NCBI RefSeq assembly: GCF_011683955.1
Contig: NZ_JAAQPI010000015.1
Span: forward strand, 124,001-188,000
Origin: Pseudomaricurvus alkylphenolicus
GTDB taxonomy: Bacteria; Pseudomonadota; Gammaproteobacteria; Pseudomonadales; Cellvibrionaceae
Reading direction: 5' to 3'
DNA: 64,000 nt
Part shown: positions 42,635 to 50,291 of the stretch, piece by piece
Layout of the letters: each line of letters begins with the position of its first letter
How positions within the stretch are numbered: the stretch's first letter is position 1
Position numbers and translations under genes: made by a program
The notes under the pieces: generated by a model
Seen by the model: the letters and a program-made list of their open reading frames with translations, nothing else
Told to the model about the DNA's origin: nothing
Databases searched by the model: none

Positions 42635-44388
42635 GGCACTGCCTCCTCTTGCGCGATCACTTGCGCATTCACGGTAACACTGCGCCGAACAGCCCCGGCC
42701 ACACGGTCGTCAGCCAACACATATTCTGCCCTGAAGTCTGTGGTGACTACGCCCAGCGCGTTAAGCATAGCGATGATGTTCTCCGCTCTTTCGCGGCCGA
42801 GTATACGGTTGTCTTCATCAGACCCCAGTGGATCAGTATGGCCCGTGATCACTATTTGCAGACGCTCACCATCGGCGCCAATCATTGCCTGGAGCTCAAC
42901 AATATTAGCCGCCAGTTGCTTCAGTTTTTCACGATCATCCGGGGAGGGCACTGCGACCCCAACTGAGTAGTCCAAAGTGACGGCATTAATACTCGTCATA
43001 AGAACTCTCATCGCCTGCTGCCGCGCTTCGATATCCTCCAGCCCTGCCACATCCAATGCCGACACCCCCAGCATGGCTAAAGGCATTGCCATCAGACGCT
43101 GATACCAGGCAGTGTCGCTCTGGCCACTGATCACCAGGCGGTCGCCCTGTAATCCGATTGATACGCCTGCCGGCGGCTGCAGCACCTCTTGTATCCGGCG
43201 CTGCAAAATGGGGGCGTCCAGGGCAAGATAAGCTTGCCAGTGAAAATTGACCTGATCCTCACCAAAATTATGCTGCTGCAACAGCAACTGTAGATCACTG
43301 GCCAGTGGGTCCCGCAGACCGGAAATTTCACCACGTCCGTTGCGCCAGCGAGCGGAGGTAACCAGAACACCGGGCTCTGCGGCCACAGAATTGACCAGAT
43401 TGGCCCAGGCCTGTTGTTGCTGTTGGCGAGTATAACTCCAGTAGGACAAGCCCAAGGCCAGTGCGGCCAGGGCTAAGGTCGCCCGCCAGGGGAAGCTGCG
43501 TGGTTTTTCCACCTGAGACTGGGAAGCCAGACAGGGCGCAAGCAGCTGTGGCAACTTTACCATCAGCTCCGCGTCGCCGTTGAACTGAGCGAACTCAACA
43601 GAGTATTGGGTGTGGCAGGCTTCCAGCACCTCACTCATCAGCTCCCGATAATCGGCGCTGACATTGCCCCGCACCGCCACCGCCAATACCGCGCCAGGCC
43701 CCTGCTCCAGCAGTACGTTTAATTCCCCCAGGCGCAGCGTACTGAGCCGATCCTCTTCAGAAGTGGTGAAAGAGTCGCTGATAAAATCCTGAATGGCAGT
43801 CAGCATACCAGACACCATGTCCGGCGCTTTGACGATGGCATTGTCGGCCTGCAGGTGCTGCAATAACAGCCCCGTCTCACGGTGAATCAGGAATACCTGC
43901 TCCACCTGATAGACCATGGTGTTGAGCAACACGATTTCGGAGTAGGACTTGCCTGTGCGCCAGGCGTCGAAACGCCATTTCAGCGCCCTGGGGGACATGC
44001 TCTGCTCCAGAGCCCGATTAAAGCTCTCCAGCATGCCGGTCAGGGTTTCTGCTATGGATTTGCGAATGGCAGGCCCCATGACCGGATAGAGGGCGTCAGC
44101 GAGAGTGGTGGGGTTTTGCCGGATGGACTGGGTGAGAGCGCCGTCGATGGTGCTGCCAAGAGCCCGGGCCACCGAATCGTCCCGGCCGGCGCGAATGGCA
44201 AGGGCTTCTGAAATAACGTCAGCAAGTTGGGCACTGTGCTGGTTGGGGTTGCGCAACAGATCCCTGAGCGCAAGCAGCTCCTGGTACTCTGCGCCCAGCA
44301 GAACCCTTCGCAGGGTCTCAAATTCCGCCGAATCGGAAGCACTTTCTCCGACTTCGGGGGGGTCGATCTCCGCAGCACCCCTACTCAA
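42631..44388 (-). CDS. Membrane protein with cytosolic domain and periplasmic OmpA domain
   Basis: 585 residues from a TTG with AGGGGG upstream; no other start fits. Residues 1-300 are cytosolic and include LADALYPVMGPAIRKSIAET and a region with VEQVFLIHRETGLLLQHLQA and DMVSGMLTAIQDFISDSF. That region looks to me like a roadblock/longin-type fold used by GTPase partners. One membrane helix spans about 301-318. The rest is periplasmic and ends in an OmpA-like peptidoglycan-binding domain (VITGHTDPLGSDEDNRILGR ...). It would connect the cell wall to the small GTPase encoded by the overlapping next gene. The precise role is unknown. Confidence 0.85.
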   Translation of the reverse strand: MSRGAAEIDPPEVGESASDSAEFETLRRVLLGAEYQELLALRDLLRNPNQHSAQLADVISEALAIRAGRDDSVARALGSTIDGALTQSIRQNPTTLADALYPVMGPAIRKSIAETLTGMLESFNRALEQSMSPRALKWRFDAWRTGKSYSEIVLLNTMVYQVEQVFLIHRETGLLLQHLQADNAIVKAPDMVSGMLTAIQDFISDSFTTSEEDRLSTLRLGELNVLLEQGPGAVLAVAVRGNVSADYRELMSEVLEACHTQYSVEFAQFNGDAELMVKLPQLLAPCLASQSQVEKPRSFPWRATLALAALALGLSYWSYTRQQQQQAWANLVNSVAAEPGVLVTSARWRNGRGEISGLRDPLASDLQLLLQQHNFGEDQVNFHWQAYLALDAPILQRRIQEVLQPPAGVSIGLQGDRLVISGQSDTAWYQRLMAMPLAMLGVSALDVAGLEDIEARQQAMRVLMTSINAVTLDYSVGVAVPSPDDREKLKQLAANIVELQAMIGADGERLQIVITGHTDPLGSDEDNRILGRERAENIIAMLNALGVVTTDFRAEYVLADDRVAGAVRRSVTVNAQVIAQEEAVP

Positions 44389-44432
44389 GTTTACCCCCTT
44401 CCCTAGCGTGTTCCCTTCCCCGAGGCTAAGCG

Positions 44433-44990
44433 CTAGCTGCTTTGCGCTCCGGCAGCTTCGGTTTCGGAGAGCTGGTTGGCAATGCCACTCAGCAGGCTGG
44501 CAAGACTGGTGCGATCCGCTTTATCGCGGCTGAGTTTCTCCACCGCCTGGCGCAGGGCCTCAGTGAGTTCATCATGCAACTGCTGCTGTTGCTGCTTGAC
44601 TTGATCAGCGTGGTTCAGCAATTGGTCCTGAAGGTCGTTATCTGTGGTCTGGCAGGCGGCTTCCAGCTGCGCGATGGAGCTCTCAATCGCCTGTAAATTC
44701 TCATTCACACCCTGGATCTCCGTTACCCGCTGCTGCTCCTCAGCGGCGAGGGACTCACACACCTGGTCGATACGGGCATTGATCTCTAGGGACATACTGT
44801 TCATTTCGTCCCGCAGCTGCTGGACCGAGCTGTTAACCAGGGTCTCCAGTTCGGCGTGTTTTTGCTGATGCTGCCGGACTTGCTGCCCGAACAAGATATC
44901 CCGCACGGTTTCCAGCTCGGTAATCACCCCGTCTTCATTGCTGGCGGCAGTGGATTTGGTGCTTCGTTTGGTGGCTTTTCGGGTGGTCAC
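44433..44990 (-). CDS. Coiled-coil protein linked to the OmpA/GTPase genes
   Basis: 185 residues. After a basic, Thr-rich start (MTTRKATKRSTKSTAA), almost the whole protein is predicted coiled coil, rich in Gln and Glu (VKQQQQQLHDELTEALRQAV). No membrane helix or signal peptide. Residues 25-35 (ELETVRDILFG) resemble residues 22-32 of the OmpA-domain protein (EFETLRRVLLG), a possible common docking motif. The gene lies 44 bp before the OmpA gene on the same strand. It may bridge or oligomerise the complex. Confidence 0.7.
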   Translation of the reverse strand: MTTRKATKRSTKSTAASNEDGVITELETVRDILFGQQVRQHQQKHAELETLVNSSVQQLRDEMNSMSLEINARIDQVCESLAAEEQQRVTEIQGVNENLQAIESSIAQLEAACQTTDNDLQDQLLNHADQVKQQQQQLHDELTEALRQAVEKLSRDKADRTSLASLLSGIANQLSETEAAGAQSS

Positions 44991-45084
44991 GATGCAACGT
45001 CCGTTTGAGTTTTATAAAGAATTGGAATTCCCTTATTCAACTATAGACCCGAAAGGACAATACTCCAGTTTCTGGCGCGAATGC

Positions 45085-46881
45085 CTACAGCTGGGACAAC
45101 CACCACGCCTGTATCAGCACCAGCAGCAATAAAAGGGCGGAAATGGATTGCCAAACCAGCAGCGGATTGCGCTTTAGCAGTGGCGCGCTCTGGTGGTCCG
45201 CCAGCAGGCTGCTGTTGGGTGTGGTCAGGTCCGAGAGCAATTCCGACATGGCGCCGTAGCGCTCCCCAGGGGCCTCGGCGCAGGCTTTCTCCAGCGCCAG
45301 GTCCATCCACAGAGGCACGTCCTTGCGGGCGATTTGTGCCGACTTGTAATTCCAATCCTGATAGCGCTGGGGGTTGCGCTGCTGCTCCGCCGAGGTTTTG
45401 TAGGGCAATTTGCCCGTCAGCATCTCGTAGGCCATCACACCAATAGAGAATATATCCGACGCGTGTGAGCCCTTGTCGCCGCGCAGGTATTCCGGTGCGA
45501 TATAGTCTACGGATCCCACCGGCACCTCTTCCTCCAGGGGGGTACTGATCTCTTCAAGCCCATCCACCAGTACCGTACCAAAATCAATGATCACCGCTTT
45601 GTTTTGCGGAGTGATCAACACATTTTCGGGTTTGAGGTCCCGATGCACCATACCCATGCGCTGGAATACCCGCACGCCGCGGATAATGGACTCGACCATG
45701 GTCCGCACGGTGTCGAAGTCCGGGCTGGGGTTGTCGTGCATCCACTGGCGCAGACTGATGCCCGGAACATACTCACACAAGTGATATAAGAACGGCGACT
45801 CGTGGGGGCGCTCGTAGATTTTCATGACAAAGGGACTGTTCAGGCGCCGGCCCACCCACTGTTCACGAATAAAGCCGTCCAGGTATTGGGCATCTTCAGC
45901 GAAATTATCCGAGGGCGCCTTGAGCACAAGCTCGCGACCGCTGTCCGCATCTTTAACAAGGTATAGATGACTGCGAGTGCCGCTGTGAATAATCCGCTGC
46001 ACCTCAAAGCGATCTATGCGGTTGCCTTCGTCCATCACCGGCGGAATCACCAATTGGGTCAGCTGCCGGTGCACTTCGTCCACATCCGCTGCCGGCAGGT
46101 TCTCCACCCGTAACAACAGACAGCTTAAATTGTCATCGCTGCCATTGGCCAATGCCTGGTCCACAATGCGTGTGGCCAATTCTTCCAGATCACCACTGGC
46201 GGCAGACAGCAACTCCAGCGACTGCGCTGACGACATCCACTCGTGCACGCCGTCGGTGGTCATCACCAGCAAGTCGCCGACTTCGACGGGCACCTGGTGG
46301 TAATCCACTTCAAGGTGGCTGTCCATACCGAGGGCGCGGGTCAAGAAACTCTTGCGGCCGTATTGTTGATGACAGTGATCGCGGGTGAGCTGTTCCAGTT
46401 CCTTGCCCCGAAGCCTGAAAATGCGACTGTCACCAACGTGTATCAGATGAGCTGTGTTGGACTTTAACACCACACCGGAAAAGGTTGTGACCAGCCCATT
46501 GTGACGCAGATCACTCTGTTGACCGTGGTGAAACAACCAACTGTTGAGTGAGGTCAGCACCCTTCCCGCTGACTTTTTAACACTCCAGCTATCGGGGGTG
46601 CTGTAGTAGTCCTCAATAAATTGAGTGACGCTGGTCTGGCTGGCCTGTTGCGCGTTTTCACTGCAGCTCACGCCATCAGCAACGCAGGCGACGATCCCCT
46701 TGTAGTTGACCACGCCCTGGCTGGCCGGCAGTTTTGCGGCGAAGGCATCTTCATTCTGTTGCTTGCTGCCCGCAGTGGTATAACCGCCAACGCTGACCGT
46801 CAGACCTTGCGTTTTTGCATCGGCAGACGACTGCTCGTCTGGCATGGTGCTCCCCCAGGAAAAGTTTTGAACCTGCCCCAT
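45085..46881 (-). CDS. PP2C phosphatase / Ser-Thr protein kinase fusion with C-terminal membrane anchor
   Basis: 598 residues from the ATG at 46881; a TTG eight codons earlier is possible. Residues about 20-270 are a PP2C phosphatase (NEDAFAAK, VADGVSCSE, HVGDSRIFRL, TTDGVHEWM, GSDDNLSCLLLRV). Residues about 285-545 are a Hanks-type kinase (VLKAPSDN, VHRDLKPENVL, IIDFGTVLV, APEYL). A single membrane helix lies at the end (LLVWQSISALLLLLVLIQAW). It resembles the bifunctional protein next to the nitrate transporter in Pseudomonas (PA1782), and here it also follows a nitrate transporter gene. Both enzymes keep their catalytic residues. Confidence 0.92.
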   Translation of the reverse strand: MGQVQNFSWGSTMPDEQSSADAKTQGLTVSVGGYTTAGSKQQNEDAFAAKLPASQGVVNYKGIVACVADGVSCSENAQQASQTSVTQFIEDYYSTPDSWSVKKSAGRVLTSLNSWLFHHGQQSDLRHNGLVTTFSGVVLKSNTAHLIHVGDSRIFRLRGKELEQLTRDHCHQQYGRKSFLTRALGMDSHLEVDYHQVPVEVGDLLVMTTDGVHEWMSSAQSLELLSAASGDLEELATRIVDQALANGSDDNLSCLLLRVENLPAADVDEVHRQLTQLVIPPVMDEGNRIDRFEVQRIIHSGTRSHLYLVKDADSGRELVLKAPSDNFAEDAQYLDGFIREQWVGRRLNSPFVMKIYERPHESPFLYHLCEYVPGISLRQWMHDNPSPDFDTVRTMVESIIRGVRVFQRMGMVHRDLKPENVLITPQNKAVIIDFGTVLVDGLEEISTPLEEEVPVGSVDYIAPEYLRGDKGSHASDIFSIGVMAYEMLTGKLPYKTSAEQQRNPQRYQDWNYKSAQIARKDVPLWMDLALEKACAEAPGERYGAMSELLSDLTTPNSSLLADHQSAPLLKRNPLLVWQSISALLLLLVLIQAWWLSQL

Positions 46882-46938
46882 ATTCGATCTACCTAGTCTA
46901 ATCAACTACCCATTGGAAACAAACCGTTAGGCATAAAC

Positions 46939-46971
46939 ACAAAAACGGCCGCCCCGAAGGACGACCGTTTT
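46939..46971 (-). terminator. Rho-independent terminator after the nitrate transporter gene
   Basis: On the minus strand ACGGTCGTCC and GGGCGGCCGT pair (with G-T pairs) around a TTCG tetraloop, followed by TTTTTGTG. It lies about 39 bp after the transporter stop and 58 bp before the kinase start. It should stop or attenuate read-through from the transporter into the kinase genes. Confidence 0.75.
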
Positions 46972-47009
46972 CGTTATCTCTTGAGCTTGCATGTATCAGT
47001 CAAGGAATA

Positions 47010-48485
47010 TCAGGCCTTGGCGACGTCGATCAGCTCCACACTACCGTCTTCGTTGATCTCAGCAATCTGTCCGGAAGGCTCTTCCATAAACAGCAGAGTT
47101 ACAAAACCGAGCACAGCGGTACCGGCAATCACATAGAAGAACGTACTGTAATCCACCAGCGACAGAACGGTCAGGTACACCACCGCACCGACGTTACCGT
47201 AAGCTCCTGTCATTCCTGCAATCTGACCGGTCATACGACGCTTGATCAGAGGTACGGCGGCAAATACCGCGCCCTCACCGGACTGTACAAAGAATGAGCA
47301 AGCCATGGCAGCAACAACGGCGAGCCAGATCGGCCAGCTGCTATCGACCTGAGCCATCATAAAGTAACCTGCAGCAAGGCCAGCAGTCAGGATCAGCAGG
47401 GTCGGCTTGCGACCAAAGCGATCAGAGATCCAACCACCACCTGGACGAGACATCAGGTTCATAAAGGCGTAGGCAGATGCCACCATACCCGCAACCACCG
47501 GGGTCAACTCAAAGGTCTCGGAGAAAAACAGAGGCAGCATGGAAACCACGGCCAGCTCTGAACCGAATGTGGCGAAGTAAAGAACGTTCAGTACAGCAAC
47601 CTGCTTAAAGCTGTAACGGTGCAGCTCAGGTACGGGCTCCTTGAAGATGTGCTTGTTCACCTTCCACACGTGAGAAGCGTCGTAGAAATAAAACAGGGTC
47701 AGGCCAACATAAATCAGGGTCGCACTGGTCTCACTCAACAGGCTCACACCGGCGGGAGACAGCTTCCAGGTCAACAGGGCCAGGGCAGCGTACATGGGGA
47801 TCTTCATCAGCAACAGGAAGAACAGGTCGCCAACGGAAGTGACTTCCATCGCACCCAGGGTTTTGGGGCGGTAGTAAGTAGATCCCTTCGGAGTATCAGT
47901 CACGTTGTTGTAGTAAATGAAACCAAAGATCAGGCTCATCACACCAGTGATGCCCATGGCATAACGCCAGCCGTCGTCACCACCGAAGAGGATAGCAACA
48001 GTGGGCAGGGTAAAGGCCGCCGCCGCGGAACCGAAGTTACCCCAGCCGCCGTAAATGCCTTCAGCGGTACCCAGCTCATTGTGCGGGAACCACTCGGACA
48101 CCATACGGATACCGATCACAAAGCCGGCACCAATCAGGCCCAGAGCAAAACGGGCGATGGCGGCCTGCACAAAGTTGTCGGCCAGGGCAAACATAAAGCA
48201 GGGAATGGAACAGATGATCAGCAGCGCCGAGTACACCAGGCGCGGACCGTATTTGTCGGTCAGCATGCCAATAACAACCCGGGCGGGAATGGCGATGGAG
48301 ACGTTCAGCAACAGCAGCGTTTTAATCTCCTGGGTGGTCAGACCCAGAGAGCTTTTTACCGCCTGCAGCAGAGGTGCAAAGTTGAACCACACCATAAAGG
48401 TAATAAAGAAGGCCATCCAGCTTAGGTGCAGGATTTTCATCTTCCCCGTGAAGGAGAAGAGATTGAATTTTTCGGCGGAACTCAT
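47010..48485 (-). CDS. Nitrate/nitrite transporter, NNP family (NarK/NasA type)
   Basis: 491 residues with 12 membrane helices. The nitrate signatures GIYGGWGNFGSAAAAF and TGAYGNVGAVVYLT are present, with the substrate-binding Arg in GIRMVSEWFP and the MFS loop LTDKYGPRLV. It imports nitrate or exchanges it for nitrite. Nitrate reductase genes are not in the window. It precedes a PP2C-kinase fusion, as in Pseudomonas, though separated by a terminator. A GGTTAT-GA-ATAACC dyad lies about 90 bp before its start. Confidence 0.92.
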   Translation of the reverse strand: MSSAEKFNLFSFTGKMKILHLSWMAFFITFMVWFNFAPLLQAVKSSLGLTTQEIKTLLLLNVSIAIPARVVIGMLTDKYGPRLVYSALLIICSIPCFMFALADNFVQAAIARFALGLIGAGFVIGIRMVSEWFPHNELGTAEGIYGGWGNFGSAAAAFTLPTVAILFGGDDGWRYAMGITGVMSLIFGFIYYNNVTDTPKGSTYYRPKTLGAMEVTSVGDLFFLLLMKIPMYAALALLTWKLSPAGVSLLSETSATLIYVGLTLFYFYDASHVWKVNKHIFKEPVPELHRYSFKQVAVLNVLYFATFGSELAVVSMLPLFFSETFELTPVVAGMVASAYAFMNLMSRPGGGWISDRFGRKPTLLILTAGLAAGYFMMAQVDSSWPIWLAVVAAMACSFFVQSGEGAVFAAVPLIKRRMTGQIAGMTGAYGNVGAVVYLTVLSLVDYSTFFYVIAGTAVLGFVTLLFMEEPSGQIAEINEDGSVELIDVAKA

Positions 48486-48575
48486 AGTGCCATATCCCCT
48501 GAGAGTTAATAGATCGAAGTTACCCTCACAAAAGCACAGGTTATGCCAAGTTAGTATTTTCTTTATTTATCAATA

Positions 48576-48589
48576 GGTTATGAATAACC
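48576..48589. promoter_or_regulatory. GGTTAT-GA-ATAACC dyad before the nitrate transporter
   Basis: A perfect 6+2+6 inverted repeat about 90 bp upstream of the transporter start codon, in AT-rich DNA. It could be an operator for a nitrate- or nitric-oxide-responsive regulator. I could not match it to a known consensus. Confidence 0.4.
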
Positions 48590-48727
48590 CTAAAAAACCG
48601 CACCAATTTATGGCCCCATAATGAGGCGCTCACGCACCAGAACGCACCCCAAAACCTCCCGAGAAGGTCTGTTTAGGCCAAACTGGAAGCTCATCGACGA
48701 GGCGGGAGTGCACCAATAGAGGACACT

Positions 48728-48751
48728 TCCCGGTATCGAATCATATCGGGA
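48728..48751 (-). terminator. Weak hairpin after atoE
   Basis: TCCCGGTAT (48728-48736) pairs with ATATCGGGA (48743-48751) with one mismatch, about 40 bp after the atoE stop codon. There is no T run, so it may only protect the 3' end of the transcript. Confidence 0.3.
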
Positions 48752-48791
48752 CGCAGGCAATAAGCCGCCGCGATATATTTCCAGCTGTGCT

Positions 48792-50186
48792 TCAGTTCAG
48801 TGGGGTGAGACTGACCAACAACGCGATGGCGACAGTCAGATAAATAAAGGGGATCAGTAGATAACCCATAACATCCCGCGCCTGAATTCTGACCCCAGCC
48901 CCCATAACCGGCAGAATGGTGAGAATAAAAAAGGGTTGCAGCAAGTTGGTCGAAGATTCGCCGTAAGCCACGCTCATGGCGATCCGCCCGATCAGTGCCT
49001 GTGTTTGCTCTGCAGGCATGCCAGAGGCAACGGCGGCTGCGGCTTCAACGAAAGCGGGGCCAATTACCGCCCATTCGCCGCCCGCGGAGGGAATGGCAAA
49101 GTTAACCACAGCTCCACACAACTGCGCCAACAGTGGCAGTGTTTGTTCTGTGGCATTGGCGGCCATCCATTCGGAAAACATCCCACCCAGACCCGAGTAG
49201 GTCATCATGCCCATAATGCCCGCGTAGAACGGATACTGAAAAACGATGCCGGAAATATTGCCACAAGCTCTCTTCATAGCGATGACAAATCGCATGGGCG
49301 TAATGTGCAACGCCAGCCCCGCTGACAGAAAGATAAATATCATGATATTGAGATCGAGGCCCGCCCCCTTGACCCCAAAGTGGCGAATCACCACGATCAA
49401 TGCGGCCAATGCCACCAGCATCTGCAAGACAGGCCCGTTGTTCAGAGTGTCTGACAAATTCTTGCCACCGGCCTTTAAACATTCGGCCTCTTCCCTGACT
49501 GACTCCGTCCGATGGTCAGACACCAACAAATCCTGTAGCGACTGCTCTTGCCCGGCTGCGGGTTTCATCAGCCACATAATCAAGGGGACACCGATGAAAA
49601 AAGCCACCAGGTACAGCAGGTTCAACAAGCCCCCCAGGGTGTGTGAAACCGGCAATGTGGACTGCATTGCTCCCATGGAAATCAGAAAATTCCCTTCGGT
49701 ATTGAGCAACAGCGGTATTGAGCTGGACAGACCCGCGACCCAGGGCTGGCTGGAGATATAGACACAAGCAATCAGGAAAGGATAATCAACGCCCTTGACC
49801 CGAATCGCCAATTCCCGAGCAAGCACTGCCGTTATCACCACCCAGCCCCAGCTGATTAACGTCAACAAGGCACCGACGATAACCACCACCAGATAAACCT
49901 TGCCAGGCGACCTGATCCAAAGCGCGACCCTGTCAATCACCCTGGACACCACCGGCGTCAAGGCAATGGCATAGCCGCAGACCAGCATCAACACCATTTG
50001 CATGGAGAATTCCAGCAACACCCAAAAACCGCGATACCAGCCATCGAGCGTTCCGCCAAGTCCGCTGTCGGTAAAAGCTATGGATAGCAACGCCACCAGC
50101 ACCGTGAGCAGAATCGCGAACACGAAGGGTTCAGGCATCCACCGCTGTAGCCGTTGAGAGAAGAATTTGCCTGCCGTTTGTAGCAT
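48792..50186 (-). CDS. Short-chain fatty acid transporter (AtoE family)
   Basis: 464 residues from the ATG at 50186; a TTG 17 codons earlier is possible but adds unrelated sequence. About 12 membrane helices, with the AtoE-type motifs QRLQRWMPEPFVFAILLT, NFAIPSAGGEWAVIGPAFVE and MSVAYGESSTNLLQPFF. Members carry short fatty acids or acetoacetate. It is the last gene of the hyuB-hyuA-receptor operon, 105 bp after the receptor. An organic acid produced by, or imported with, the substrate of HyuAB is a plausible cargo. Confidence 0.9.
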   Translation of the reverse strand: MLQTAGKFFSQRLQRWMPEPFVFAILLTVLVALLSIAFTDSGLGGTLDGWYRGFWVLLEFSMQMVLMLVCGYAIALTPVVSRVIDRVALWIRSPGKVYLVVVIVGALLTLISWGWVVITAVLARELAIRVKGVDYPFLIACVYISSQPWVAGLSSSIPLLLNTEGNFLISMGAMQSTLPVSHTLGGLLNLLYLVAFFIGVPLIMWLMKPAAGQEQSLQDLLVSDHRTESVREEAECLKAGGKNLSDTLNNGPVLQMLVALAALIVVIRHFGVKGAGLDLNIMIFIFLSAGLALHITPMRFVIAMKRACGNISGIVFQYPFYAGIMGMMTYSGLGGMFSEWMAANATEQTLPLLAQLCGAVVNFAIPSAGGEWAVIGPAFVEAAAAVASGMPAEQTQALIGRIAMSVAYGESSTNLLQPFFILTILPVMGAGVRIQARDVMGYLLIPFIYLTVAIALLVSLTPLN

Positions 50187-50291
50187 CTTATTATTTTCCC
50201 TATTTATACCTGCCCTGATTGGAGCATTATGATCCAATGGATCTTCCTTGTTTACGGGCTAAGATGTCAATGGAGCAGCGGTGGATTGATA

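Larger units (their letters stand above)
48486..48791. other. 306-bp intergenic region upstream of the nitrate transporter
   Basis: This stretch holds the promoter of the leftward transporter gene and the 3' end of the atoE transcript. It contains the dyad at 48576-48589 and a weak hairpin at 48728-48751. No open frame of note was found. Confidence 0.4.
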
